NCBI RefSeq assembly: GCF_023091745.1 | Contig: NC_068922.1 | Location: forward strand, 24,900,001 to 24,964,000 | Length of the DNA: 64,000 nucleotides | Reading direction: 5' to 3' | Origin: Budorcas taxicolor | Taxonomy: Eukaryota > Chordata > Mammalia > Artiodactyla > Bovidae | In this document: in pieces, positions 54,511 through 64,000 of the stretch | Position numbering within the stretch: position 1 is the first letter of the stretch | Layout of the letters: each line of letters opens with the position of its first letter | The notes under the pieces: model-generated | Seen by the model: only the letters and a program-made list of their open reading frames with translations | Databases searched by the model: none | Told to the model about the DNA's origin: nothing | Position numbers and translations under genes: made by a program

Positions 54511-54520
54511 AAGTTATTTG

Positions 54521-55100
54521 ATTGTTGCTGTTGTTCAGTCGCTCAGTTATGTCCAACTCTTTGCGACCCCATGAACTGCAGCACGCCAGTCTCCCCTGTC
54601 CTTCACTGTCTCCCTGAGTTTGCTCAAACTCATGTCCATTGAGTAGATGATGCCATCCAACCATCTCATCCTCTGTCGTTTCTTTCTCCTCCTGCCCTCC
54701 ATCTTTCCCAGCATCAGGGTCCTTTCCAATGGGTCGGTTCTTCTCATCAGGTGGCCAAAATATTGGAGCTTCAGCTTCAGCATCAGTCCTTCCAGTGAGT
54801 ATTCAGGGTTGATTTCCTTTAGGATTGATTGGTTTGATCTCCTTGCTGTCCAAGGGACTCTCGAGAGTCTTCTCCAACAGCGCAGTTCAAAAGTATCAAA
54901 TCTTCGAGTGCTCGGCCTTCTTTATGGTCCAACTCTCACATCCATACATGACTAGTGGAAAACCACCACTTTGGCTGTACGAACCTCTGCTTTTTAATAT
55001 GCTATCTAGGTTTAGGATAGCTTTTCTTCCAAGGAGCAAGCGTCTTTTAATTTCATGGCTGCAGTCACCATCTGCAGTGATTTTGGAGCCCCAGAAAATA
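54521..55100 (-). mobile_element. BovB 3' fragment with perfect 10-bp TSD
   Basis: Reversed copy from LGSK-equivalent to the 3' end. aagttatttg at 54511-54520 and 55101-55110. A deletion of about 25 bp around 54990 removes part of the DITLPTKV coding. It faces the plus-strand copy at 53845-54268. Confidence 0.97.
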
Positions 55101-55110
55101 AAGTTATTTG

Positions 55111-56924
55111 GTAGACCATATATATATCTAGGATGGTCTAGTTCCAAGCCTGTGCCCTTTCTCAGACACCGTCCTGTCCCTGGCCAGGTTGTTCTTCCAG
55201 ATGCACTGATGTGGTGCCTTCCTCATATAACCTGAGGCTGTGTTACCTCCTCTGCTTAGAGTGATGGAATTGTAAGCACTGGAAGGGGCATGCCAATATC
55301 TGAAAGCCATTAAGGAAAAACGAGTCACTTGGTAGATGCATGGAACATCTTTTGATTATGAGAGTTTCGTGGAGAAATAAAGCACCAAGTGCTTTTTCTT
55401 CTTATAAAGAATTGAGTCCCTCTCCGGAATAGAGATCGTTGGCAAGTCCACATGCAATCGTGGTCAGCAGAAAAGATACTTAATCAGTAATGAAAAGCTT
55501 GTGGGCCTGGAATTTCTTTAACCCTCCAGAGCTAAAGAGCAGGCCTTGGGGGACTGATGTCGAAAGGACGAAGAACTGGGGCTTGAAAAGAGTTCTGATC
55601 TTGGTGGTAAAGACAGGTAAGAGAAAATAAGGAGATTAAAAGCAGGCTTGATACGTAGTTACTTGTCTCCCCTGGATAACGTGGTGTAAATTGCTTTTTG
55701 CTTCAACCCCTGCTCTCCACATACATATTTTTTTGTTGTTGTTAAAGAGAAGAAAATATTTTTGAGGTAACTCATTACCTTTTTGGCTTTAGGCCTAGAA
55801 GCTACAGAAGTTGAAAGTAATTTTATACACTGCAGATGCTTCCTGGTTTTAAAAACTATGACCTGGCTTCCAAGCAATGATGACATCAACTCAGAAGGAC
55901 AATAATCTTCCATATCGTGTAATTCCAGTAGCAGTCATGGGGCCGTCTTTATGATTGAGATCGTGAAATAACCAAAGCAAAATTGTCCAGTCTGTTTTCT
56001 ATTGTGTGTAAAGATATTTTTTTTTATTGCATTTTAGTTCTAATGGTCATTTGATAAACTTGTCTTGCCTGTTATATTTTTTGAAAGTCTTTTATGGACT
56101 ACATGCTTTTGATGCATTTTCATGATCCGTTCAGACTACCCAAGATGACCATAAAATACCAGTAATTAAGAAAAACTCTCCTTTGGAGAAGCGTCCAGAA
56201 AACTCTGCTTCCGTTATTTGATTTTGACATCTCTGGAGGGACACAGTGAATTTTTTTTACTCATTGAGCTGACCTTGAAATAGGGTATGCATTTCCTCTG
56301 TACTGCGTTAATGCATCTCCATTTTAGTCTTGTTCGCATGCGTGAGATTTAAGTGCTGGAACCAAAAGAAACTTCATAAAACAGATGGTTTGCAAATCCT
56401 GTCCTCCTACATTCTCTGGAGCTAGCTGACGGTAGATACGTGATGTTTATGGTTGATGAGACCTCATCGGCCATATATTTTAACTGTTACTTTTTGGAAG
56501 AGTGAATATGTGACTTGTTAATAGATTTTTGGAATCTAACTCCAAAAATTTCTATCTGGCTGCCTTTCTTCCCATCTAAGAGTCCTTCTTTTCTCCCCTG
56601 CTCCGTTTCATTGTTTTCTGGAGCTCCTGTCAGTCCCTATAACTATGCCCTTCATAGCACAGTTCAGGGTCGGCATCATTCTTGTCTCCATTTGGTCATT
56701 GACCACGTGGGCAGGTTGAAGCTGTGTTCCACCTCTGTGGGCTGGAGAGGGATCTAACAGTCTGGACCACAGTTTGCTCCTGTTGCCCATGGTAAGATGG
56801 GGGAGATTTGTCCTGTGGGGGAAGGGGAGCTGGGGAGCCCGGGAAAGCACTGGACTTTTCCCACTTTGGGTCTAGGTTCATGAACTTGTGAAAACCAATG
56901 AAGTAAGGAATAGTTACCTTTTTT
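55111..56924. other. Unassigned 1.8-kb interval
   Basis: No recognised transposon. Frames of 80-84 codons at 55659-55913 (-), 56515-56757 (+) and 56608-56850 (-) are unsupported. Confidence 0.35.
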
Positions 56925-57083
56925 GTTATTGGAATATAGTTGCTTTACAATGTTTGTCTTAGATTCTGCTGTACAACAAAGTGAACCAGTTATATATACA
57001 TATATCTCCTTCCTCCCACCCCACCTAGGTCATCAGAGTACCGAGCTGAGCTCCCTGAACTATACAGCAGGAATAGTCGCCTT
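56925..57083 (-). mobile_element. L1 3' UTR fragment
   Basis: Reversed: ttggaatatagttgctttac, ctgctgtacaacaaagtgaa, ccagttatatatacatat, catcagagtaccgagctgag, ctccctgaactatacagcag. It ends abruptly afterwards. Confidence 0.9.
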
Positions 57084-57085
57084 TG

Positions 57086-57424
57086 CACCAGTAATTTCAT
57101 TTCTGGTTCCTGTTTCCTGCATCTTATCAAAATCTCCTCTCAAGAAAGGAAGTCTCACTATCTGATAAGGCTACTGTTGTTTCTTTCCCTGTCGTGTCTG
57201 CACTTTTAATGATGGAGTCCAAAGCCCCTGCTTAGCCCACCATGGAGCTGGAGATCTACAGGGTTCCACTGGCCAGTTGGTGAGGCGTTCTTTGAACAAC
57301 ATGATGATTCCTTAGTGCCCACAAAATCACCCTCTTCCTCTCGCAACTCATCCACAAGCTACTATCCTGTCTTCTTACAAGTCAGATCCTGCCCTTGTCA
57401 TTGGTGACCAAGACAAGGGTCCAT
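57086..57424. other. Unassigned sequence
   Basis: No recognised feature. Confidence 0.3.
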
Positions 57425-57425
57425 A

Positions 57426-57510
57426 TATTGAGTTGGTCCAAAAGTTTGTTCAGGTTTTTCCATTATATCTTATGGAAAAAAACTAAACGAACTTATGGGC
57501 CAACTTGATA
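57426..57510. mobile_element. Mariner-type MITE, diverged
   Basis: tattgagttggtccaaaag at the left pairs with cttatgggccaacttgata at the right (15 of 19 positions). TA borders are on both sides. Inner arms ttgttcaggtttttcca and tggaaaaaaactaaacgaac pair well too, giving a longer hairpin than the 51-kb copy. No coding capacity. Same family as 51086-51167. Confidence 0.88.
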
Positions 57511-59194
57511 CACTGGTAGCTGGTAACATGATGGGGAAGAGCTGTGCTCACCTGCTGGGGTGTGTAATGCAATTCGGTGTCAGAAATGAGCCTCTGGACA
57601 CCCCTGGGATGGATCCCTTGCCCATCCCTGCACTGGTTTCCCTTGTTCCTGGGGGGCAGGTGCTGGTCATCAGCATGACAGCTCTGTATGCCCCAGGGAA
57701 GCCTGTCTTCCTCCTCTGAGCTCACACTGGAGTGGGAAAGAAGTAAGCAGACAGATCTATAACAGAGCTGAACACTGGATTCCACTTCATCATGTCTTTT
57801 CAGCTGATGGAAGGTCTGCATGATGAGTGGAGAGGAGGGGGGACTCAACAAGACAATCTTTAGAGCAACTGAGTGCGTAGAAAGCCTGCCTTCTTTCCAG
57901 TGTTCCACGTGGAACAGTCATGAGCAGCATCATAGTTCTGCATCTATCAATGCAGTCAGTCAATTGCCAGGTATGGTGGATACTTGAAGTGTAAACTTAG
58001 AAAACTGTGGTTTATGCTTCTCATAAGTGGGCGCTGATCTGCCTGCTGTAGATTATGGTGGCCAGAGCCCCACCATTCCATTAAAAATATAATCTTTTTT
58101 TAAACGCCAGCCAGTCAAATGCTCTATCTGCTTCAGCTCTGCCCTCTGTTCTGAGTTTCAAGCTCTTCTTTCGCATCTCAAAATGTTGAGAAGGTCAGTG
58201 TCAGTCTAGGAGTCGGTGGAGACTCAAGGTTATCCTTGCCTTGAAAGAGTGAGTGACTGGACCCAGAGGCCAAGGAACTGCTGCTGTGCTTTCACTGCTG
58301 CTATGCAAGTGGGATTTATTAACTTTATGAAGGATGTAGAAGGCCATCATGATACTTGGTAAATTATGAGAGAGGCTAGGAGATCAAAAAGAGGGAGATT
58401 CGATGCCAGACATCCCTGGCTGAGAGTTAAAATTCCATGGAGCAAATAGCCTGCAAAGTGGGAGTGACCTTCTCCACTTTGTCCTAAATCCTCCTGCCTG
58501 GGGGTGCAGACCCAAGGAGGGAATGTGACTTGGCAGGGATCTGTGGGTGGGAGGGATGGAGACTGGCCAGTTTTTTTGGTGAGATTCTCCAGGGAGTGCT
58601 GGAGGATGGAAGTGATGTCGAGCCCCCTCTTCCCCACGAGCGCTAGAATGACCCCATATGCCTACTCAGCAGCCTCAGACCCACGGCAGCTTCAGGAGTC
58701 TTCGAGGCAGAGGAGAGGCTTGATCCACACAAGATGTATTCAGACCAGCGGGTGTACTCATCTCAATGATGTGGGTTTCCTCTGCTCCTTGCCTGCAGTT
58801 CCCCCATCCCCTTACTGCACCTCAAAACTGCCAAACTAAATCTCCTGAAGAGGAAGGAAGAGAAGGCCACTTCAACCCGTGGTGCTGACATTCTAGCATT
58901 GCCGCTGCCTGATGTTCTCAAGGACAGGAGATGGGGAAACCCAAACAGATGATCCAGATGGAAATGCCTGTGACCATTTGGAGCTTGTTTATGGTGGAAA
59001 CCACCTTTGCAATAGCTCTGTATTTTGTTTGTGAGTCACCATTTCTGTTTATCTTTCTCTTTCAACCTGTTGCTCATCAGATTTCTTCCAACATATATTT
59101 TCAACGTATTTCTGTGAAGTTGGGATGGGAAGAGTGTGAAGGGAGTTCTGCATTAATGTTTTTATGCCTTTCTCCTGGAAGGGTAGTTGGTAAT
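57511..59194. other. Unassigned 1.7-kb interval
   Basis: Frames: 141 codons minus at 57483-57908 (overlapping the MITE edge), 96 codons minus at 58347-58637, 111 codons plus at 58504-58839. None has a recognised domain, and they overlap on opposite strands. An unrecognised old LTR around 58350-58640 is possible. Confidence 0.3.
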
Positions 59195-59625
59195 CTTAAT
59201 TTTTTTAAAAAATTTTAAATGGAGAATAATTGCTTTACAATGCCGGGTTAGTTTCTGCTGTACAACAATGTGAATCAGTCGTAAGTATACACATATCCCC
59301 TTCCTCTTGAGCCTACCACCCAGCCCCATCCCACGCCTCAAGGTCATCACAGGACAGAGCTGAGCTCCCGGGGCTGTGCGGCAGCTCCGCACCAGCCATC
59401 AGTTGTCCACATGGTGGTGTGTGTACTCTCTCAGCTCGCCCCACCCTCTCCTTCCCAGCTGTGTCCACGTTTCTTCTCTGCATCTGCATCGCTATCCCGC
59501 CCTGCTGATAGGATCATCTGCACCGTTTTTCTGGATTCCATAGATACGTGTTAATATGTGATATTTGTTTTCTGTTTCTGACTTACTCTGTATGACAGAC
59601 TCTTGGTTCATTCACGTAAATTTTT
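59195..59625 (-). mobile_element. L1 3' UTR fragment
   Basis: Reversed: taatgccgggtt-like text (tgctttacaatgccgggtta), tttctgctgtacaacaatgt, aggtcatcacaggacagagc, ggattccatagatacgtgtt, ttctgacttactctgtatga. The same 3' UTR version as 56925-57083, but longer. Confidence 0.93.
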
Positions 59626-60356
59626 TTTAAAGCTTTTGAATAGCATCACTCAGTGCCCTGCTGATTGTGAACTGTGGTTGCGCCCCAGCTCCCCGAATTC
59701 CGTATCTGTGATGATAAGCAGGAGCTCTACGACTTCTAATTTTGCTAAAGGGCTCTTTTCTCTCTTCTGATTGCGCACTCTCAGTTTTTCAGTGTAAGGC
59801 CAGAGGCTGTTTGTGTAACTTAGAACCTGTTTTCAACTTTTTGCTTCTGCTGTTTCCAAGCAATTAGCGAAGTCTGTTTAGAGTTGAATTGTTATGTGCA
59901 CACATTCTATTTTAATTCATTGTAATTAGGGGTGCACATATTAAACTTCTTCCAGAGGAACTGCTAAGATCCAACCTTCTGTTTCAAAAGATTGAAATCT
60001 TTACTTACTTTATGAGCAAAAGATTTGACTGGATGTTAAAAATGACCCTTGATAGTATTCACCCAGCTAGAAGAACGTGTGAACTCTATGCCTGTAATCT
60101 TAACATCACATTAGAGAGCTATTGCTGGGGTTTTGTTGTTAGTAGTGGTGTTGGTGTTTTTGTTTCACCACAGATTATTTACCTTAAATGCAATGTGAAA
60201 AAGACTAATTTGTAATTATGGCACCGGTTACATTGTATTTATTATCATGGTGATGTTTGATCACACAAATTAGCAATTGATCATAGCCTGTGTTCCTTGT
60301 CGATTTAAATAATATTCATCTACTTTTGAATTGGAGAAATGGCATGCCTCTCTTCA
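59626..60356. other. Unassigned sequence
   Basis: AT-rich with no recognised gene or repeat. Confidence 0.3.
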
Positions 60357-61783
60357 GTCCAGTTCAGTTCAGTTCAGTTGCTCAGTCGTGTCTGACTCTT
60401 TGCGACCCCATGAATCGCAGCACGCCAGGCCTCCCTGTCCATCACCAACTCCCAGAATTCACCCAGACTCATGTCCATCAAGTCAGTGATGCCATCCAGC
60501 CATCTCATCCTCTTTCGTCCCCTTCTCCTCCTGCCCTCAATCCCTCCCAGCATCAGCGTCTTTTCCAATGAGTCAACTCTTCGCATCAGGTGGCCAAAGT
60601 ATTAGAGTTTCAGCTTTAGCATCAGTCCTTCTAAAGAACACTCAGGACTGATCTTTAGAATGGACTAGTTGGATCTCCTTGCATTCCAAGGGACTCACAA
60701 GAGTCTTCTCCAACACCACAGTTCAAAAGCATCAATTCTTCAGCGTTCAGCTTTCTTCACAGTCCAACTCTCACACCCATACATGACCACTGGAAAAACC
60801 ATAGCCTTGACTAGACAGACCTTAGTCAGCAAAGTAATATCTCTGCTTTTGAATATGCTCTCTAGGTTGCTCATAACTTTCCTTCCAAGGAGTAAGTGTC
60901 TTTTAATTTCATGGCTGCAGTCACCATCTGCAGTGATTTTGGAACCCCCGAAAATAAAGTCTGCCACTGTTTACAGTGTTTCCCCATCTGTCTGCCATGA
61001 AGTGATGGGACCAAATGCCATGATCTTCGTTTTCTGAATGTTGAGCTTTAAGCCATCTTTTTCACTCTCCTCTTTCACTTTCATCAAGAGGCTTTTGAGT
61101 TCCTCTTCACTTTCTGCCATAAGGATGGTGTCATTTGCATATCTGAGGTTATTGATATTTCTCCCGGCAATCTTGATTCCAGCTTGTGCTTCTTCTAGCC
61201 CAGCGTTTCTCATGATGTACTCTGCATACAAGTTAAATAAGCAGGGTGACAATATACAGCCTTGACATACTCCTTTTCCTATTTGGAACCAGTCTGTTGT
61301 TCCATGTCCAGTTCTAACTGTTGCTTCCTGACTTGCATATAGGTTTCTCAAGAGGCAGGTCAGGTAGTCTGGTATGCCCATCTCTTTCAGAATTTTCCAC
61401 AGTTTATTGTGATCCACACAGTCAAAGGCTTTGGCATAGTCAAGAAAGCACAAATAGATGTTTTTCTGGAACTCTCTTGCTTTTTCGATGATCCAGTGGA
61501 TGTTGGCAATTTGATCTCTGGTTCCTCTGCCCTTTTTAAAACCAGCTTGAACATCAGGGAGTTCACGGTTCACGTATTCCTGAAGCCTGGCCTGGAGAAT
61601 TTTGAGCATTACTTTACTAGCATGTGAGATGAGTGCAATTGTGCGGTAGTTTGAGCATTCTTTGGCATTGCCTTTCTTTGGGATTGGAATGAAAACTGAC
61701 CTTTTCCAGTCCTGTGGCCACTGCTGAGCTTTCCAAATTTGCTGACATATTGAGTGCAGCATCTTCACAGCATCATCTTAGGT
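60357..61783 (-). mobile_element. BovB, longest copy (about 1.4 kb)
   Basis: Its 3' tip is the cagttcagttcagttcagtt run at the left. The 5' truncation point is near 61783, upstream of RT motif A. It includes the whole RT core plus the C-terminal part. No clear TSD was found. Confidence 0.97.
60374..61768 (-). pseudogene. BovB reverse transcriptase, decayed
   Basis: The first 265 codons (61768-60971) are open. They show an N-terminal RT part (FIPIPKKGNAKECSNYRTIA, residues 26-45), motif A FLDYAKAFDCVDH (108-120, Asp110 intact), motif B GKGVCQGCILSP (165-176, with Cys168 where the copy at 20429 has Arg) and motif C YAND (210-213, codons 61141-61130) in place of YADD. The first catalytic Asp of motif C is therefore lost. 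Downstream the same frame continues to 60374 but is hit by stops at 60973-60971, 60742-60740, 60697-60695, 60667-60665 and 60604-60602, several of them C-to-T type. The endonuclease region is missing. Inactive as an enzyme. Confidence 0.92.
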
Positions 61784-61830
61784 GTTGGCTATTAGCAGTG
61801 AAATGGAACTGTCAAGGAGAGTATTTGTGA

Positions 61831-61955
61831 GACTTCCCTGGTGGCCAGTGCTTGGACTGTGCCCTTCCACTGCAAGGGGTATGGTTTTGATCCCTGGTTG
61901 GGGAACTAAGATCCCACATCCCATGCAGGCTGAAAAATAAAAACAAAAAATAAAG
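61831..61955 (+). mobile_element. CHR-type SINE
   Basis: Sense: gacttccctggtggccagtg, tgatccctggttggggaact, aagatcccacatcccatgca, A-rich tail. It sits about 50 bp beyond the BovB 5' break. Confidence 0.92.
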
Positions 61956-61972
61956 CATTGATCTGCTAAGGC

Positions 61973-62001
61973 ATATTATTATTATTATTATTATTATTAT
62001 T
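61973..62001. repeat. (ATT)n microsatellite
   Basis: About nine to ten uninterrupted ATT units lie just downstream of the CHR tail. Confidence 0.97.
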
Positions 62002-62089
62002 GAGAGTATATGTATAAAAAGGTATTTTTATCTGCCAGTAAAGCTTACTTGTTTTCATAGTAATTTTCAGCTCCGAAAAGGTATTTGGG

Positions 62090-62520
62090 TTGTTTCTGGA
62101 GGTTAATAGGCCAGAAGCTGGGAAATGAGGCCAGAGGCCTGCACTGAGCTCTCAGGAACGTGGGCTGGTGGGCGTGGGAAGGTTGGCCAGGCGCCGCCTG
62201 CTAGGATCCACACGTATGTGGCGGCAGATAACCGGAGATCTGACCTGGAATTAGGTCGGGGTCAGGAAAGTGTGCAGTTCCGTGGGAAGGAGGGTCTTGA
62301 GACCTCAGGACAGCAAGTCCCTCATCATGGCCTAGGCCCCCAACTGGGGACAGCAGAGCTGACATCCGCCACCAGGACTTTGATCCGCTGCCGAACTGAA
62401 GCTGTGTATGGGAGGCCTTGTGTCCCTGCAGCCAAGGAGGTGGGGACAGACACAGCCAGACTCCTTCTTAAGCAACAAAACACGGTAGCATGCCTCAAGC
62501 TCTGCTTCTTAATAACAACA
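62090..62520. other. GC-richer patch with CpGs, unassigned
   Basis: It includes ggccaggcgccgcctgctag, tatgtggcggcagataaccg and gatccgctgccgaactg. CpG is denser than in the rest of the window but probably short of a classical CpG island. A 138-codon plus frame (62125-62541) crosses it without a known domain. Confidence 0.35.
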
Positions 62521-62529
62521 CCGCTGCTT

Positions 62530-62647
62530 TGTTATTTTTAGAGCTTTACAGGTAGCAGTGCTTTTGTCTCGTTTATCTCAGTGCTTCTTGGTGACCTTGT
62601 GAGGTCAGCCAGATGGCTGTTGTCATTTTGCAGATGTGGAAAGGAGA
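62530..62647 (-). mobile_element. Probable MIR relic, cut by a Bov-tA
   Basis: Reversed: ttgtctcgtttatctcagtg, tgaccttgtgaggtcagcca, gttgtcattttgcagatgtg, gaaagga. The remainder was displaced by the SINE at 62651. Confidence 0.55.
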
Positions 62648-62650
62648 CCT

Positions 62651-62867
62651 CACTTCCCAGGTGGCTCAGTGGTAAAGAATCTGCCTGCCAGCACGGGAGA
62701 CACGAGTTCAATCCCTGGGTCGGGAAGATTCCGCTAGAGAAGGAAATGGCAACCCACTCCAGTATTCTTGCCTGGGGAATCCCATTGACAGAGGACCTTG
62801 GAGGACTACAGTCCACGGGGTCGCAAAGAGTCGGACATGACTGAGCAACTAAGCAACAGCCACAAAG
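62651..62867 (+). mobile_element. Bov-tA SINE, full length
   Basis: Sense: cttcccaggtggctcagtgg, gttcaatccctgggtcggga, gaaggaaatggcaacccact, ggactacagtccacggggtc and gactgagcaactaagcaaca. Confidence 0.95.
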
Positions 62868-62868
62868 C

Positions 62869-63239
62869 AAGACCCAGGGCCCAATGGGCCCTGAACAAAA
62901 CCCAGTGTTGGGTTAAGTAACTCCTTCAGAGGGAAACAGTTAACAAGTGCCGAACCCTGGGGCTTCTGGCTTCGGGTTCTTCCCACCCGTGCCGGGAGCC
63001 TTGGCTATGGAGGACTTGCAGCTCTGACCCAACGTGCTTAGCCTTCCTTGGGAATGACTGTGACGGGGGCTCTCTGGTGTGACCAAGGGTGTTGAGAGGC
63101 AGCCAAGCCTAAAGCTAAGCTCTGTGGTACAGGTTGAGTCTCTGTTTTATTTATGTATTTTTCTAGTTTTGAAAGGTCTTTTGATGTGGACCATTTTAAA
63201 GTCCTTATTGAATTTGTTACAGTATTGCTTCTGTCTTAT
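62869..63239. other. Unassigned sequence
   Basis: No recognised feature. Confidence 0.3.
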
Positions 63240-63355
63240 GTTTCGGTTTTTTGAATGTGAGGCATATGGGATCGTAGCTTCCCCACCAGGGATTGAACCC
63301 CATACCCCATGTGTCGGAAGGTGAATTCTTAACTATTTGACTATTAGAGAAATCC
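63240..63355 (-). mobile_element. CHR-type SINE, diverged
   Basis: Reversed: atgtgaggcatatgggatcg, cttccccaccagggattgaa, head ttgactattagagaaatccc with several changes. Among the older CHR copies here. Confidence 0.85.
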
Positions 63356-63359
63356 CAAA

Positions 63360-63844
63360 CTCTTTGTTTTATACTGAAGGCAGCTGAGGCCCAGGCTGAT
63401 GCCTGTGTTATGTTGCTTGGGCATCTACTGTCAGCCAGGGTTTTCTGGACCACTGGAGTCCTACCCCCCAACACACACACAGTGTGCACAGGACACTCCC
63501 TCCCCCTGAAATATCCCTGCCAGTTATCCTGGAAGCTTCCAGAGTAGATGGGTGTGAAAAGGCCAGCCCCTCCTCGTTGTAGGTCAACAAAGACAAGACA
63601 CTCAGATGCGTCCAGCAGTGGGTTTGGGCGCCAGCTCGTGAGGGGTGTGAATCAGTGCGTTTCTGAGGCAGGTTTGGGGATCCAAGAGGTCCCAGACTCT
63701 GGGTCCCTTTCCTGTGGAAGAAAAAAGAGAATTAGAATTGCATTCTCAACTGGACTTAATAGAGGACCCAGTTTTTTTACCCACCTCCCCTCCCTATTAA
63801 AATTCAGTTCTCCCACCTCTCCTCCCTATGAAAATTCTTAAAAA
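63360..63844. other. Unassigned sequence
   Basis: Contains an imperfect local repeat (cccacctcccctccctat / cccacctctcctccctat) at about 63780-63830. Otherwise nothing is recognised. Confidence 0.4.
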
Positions 63845-64000
63845 AAAAATTTCTTTCAGATTTTTTTCAATTGGAGTATAGTTGATTTACAGTGTTGTGT
63901 GAGTCTCAAATGTACGCCAAAGTGATTCAGTTATATATATACATATATTCATTTTTTCTTAGATTCTTTTCTCATTTACATTCTTACAGAATATTAGGAG
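63845..64000 (-). mobile_element. L1 3' UTR fragment running off the window
   Basis: Reversed: caattggagtatagttgatt, tacagtgttgtgtgagtctc, aaagtgattcagttatatat, agattcttttctcattt and tacagaatat. It continues beyond 64000. Confidence 0.92.

Noticed and set aside
57483..57908. 141-codon minus-strand frame
   Set aside because: It starts in unassigned sequence and runs into the border of a mariner hairpin. It overlaps a plus frame and has no domain or conserved motif.

Overview
The window is nuclear DNA of a ruminant, most likely a bovid. The evidence is the repeat set: BovB (RTE-clade LINE) fragments, the BovB/tRNA-derived SINEs Bov-tA and Bov-A2, cetartiodactyl CHR-type tRNA-derived SINEs, an artiodactyl form of L1 3' ends, and short mariner-type inverted-repeat elements. 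BovB plus Bov-A2 together point to a pecoran ruminant. I cannot separate cattle, buffalo, sheep or goat from sequence alone.

I find no cellular protein-coding gene, tRNA gene, rRNA gene, CRISPR array or operon. The only recognisable coding matter is decayed BovB polyprotein: a reverse-transcriptase segment at 20424-21425 (+), a longer one at 60357-61783 (-) with a mutated catalytic motif, and a stop-free C-terminal piece at 41608-42176 (+). The other long open frames are antisense shadows of BovB or L1, or are unsupported. The window therefore reads as intergenic or deep intronic DNA.

Layout. 1-9 kb: CHR SINEs, a MER5-like DNA transposon, a Bov-tA inside a possible antisense LTR, a Bov-A2, and an ancient L2-like block (6.7-7.8 kb). 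9-22 kb: BovB 3' pieces on both strands, MIRs, a (TC)n(CA)n microsatellite, an L1 3' end and the 1 kb BovB RT copy. 22-32 kb: sparse, with an L1 split by a Bov-tA, a BovB with perfect target-site duplications (TSDs), and CHR copies. 32-45 kb: a MER1-like hAT element with both ends, nested SINEs (34.3-35.3 kb), L1 3' ends, and a Bov-tA with a Bov-A2 embedded in it. 45-56 kb: many SINEs, two L1 3' ends, a mariner hairpin at 51.1 kb, a triple-TSD SINE cluster at 53.2-53.7 kb, and a head-on pair of BovB copies at 53.8-55.1 kb. 56-64 kb: L1 relics, a second mariner hairpin at 57.4 kb, the longest BovB, and a final L1 running off the end.

The sequence shows a history of repeated L1/BovB-driven retroposition. 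Nesting order and TSDs allow relative dating at several places. The best functional candidates are the two mariner hairpins, whose arms resemble the ruminant miR-2284/2285 microRNA family as I remember it, and the inverted BovB pair, which could fold into long double-stranded RNA. Species, exact subfamilies and expression need database or RNA data that I do not have.
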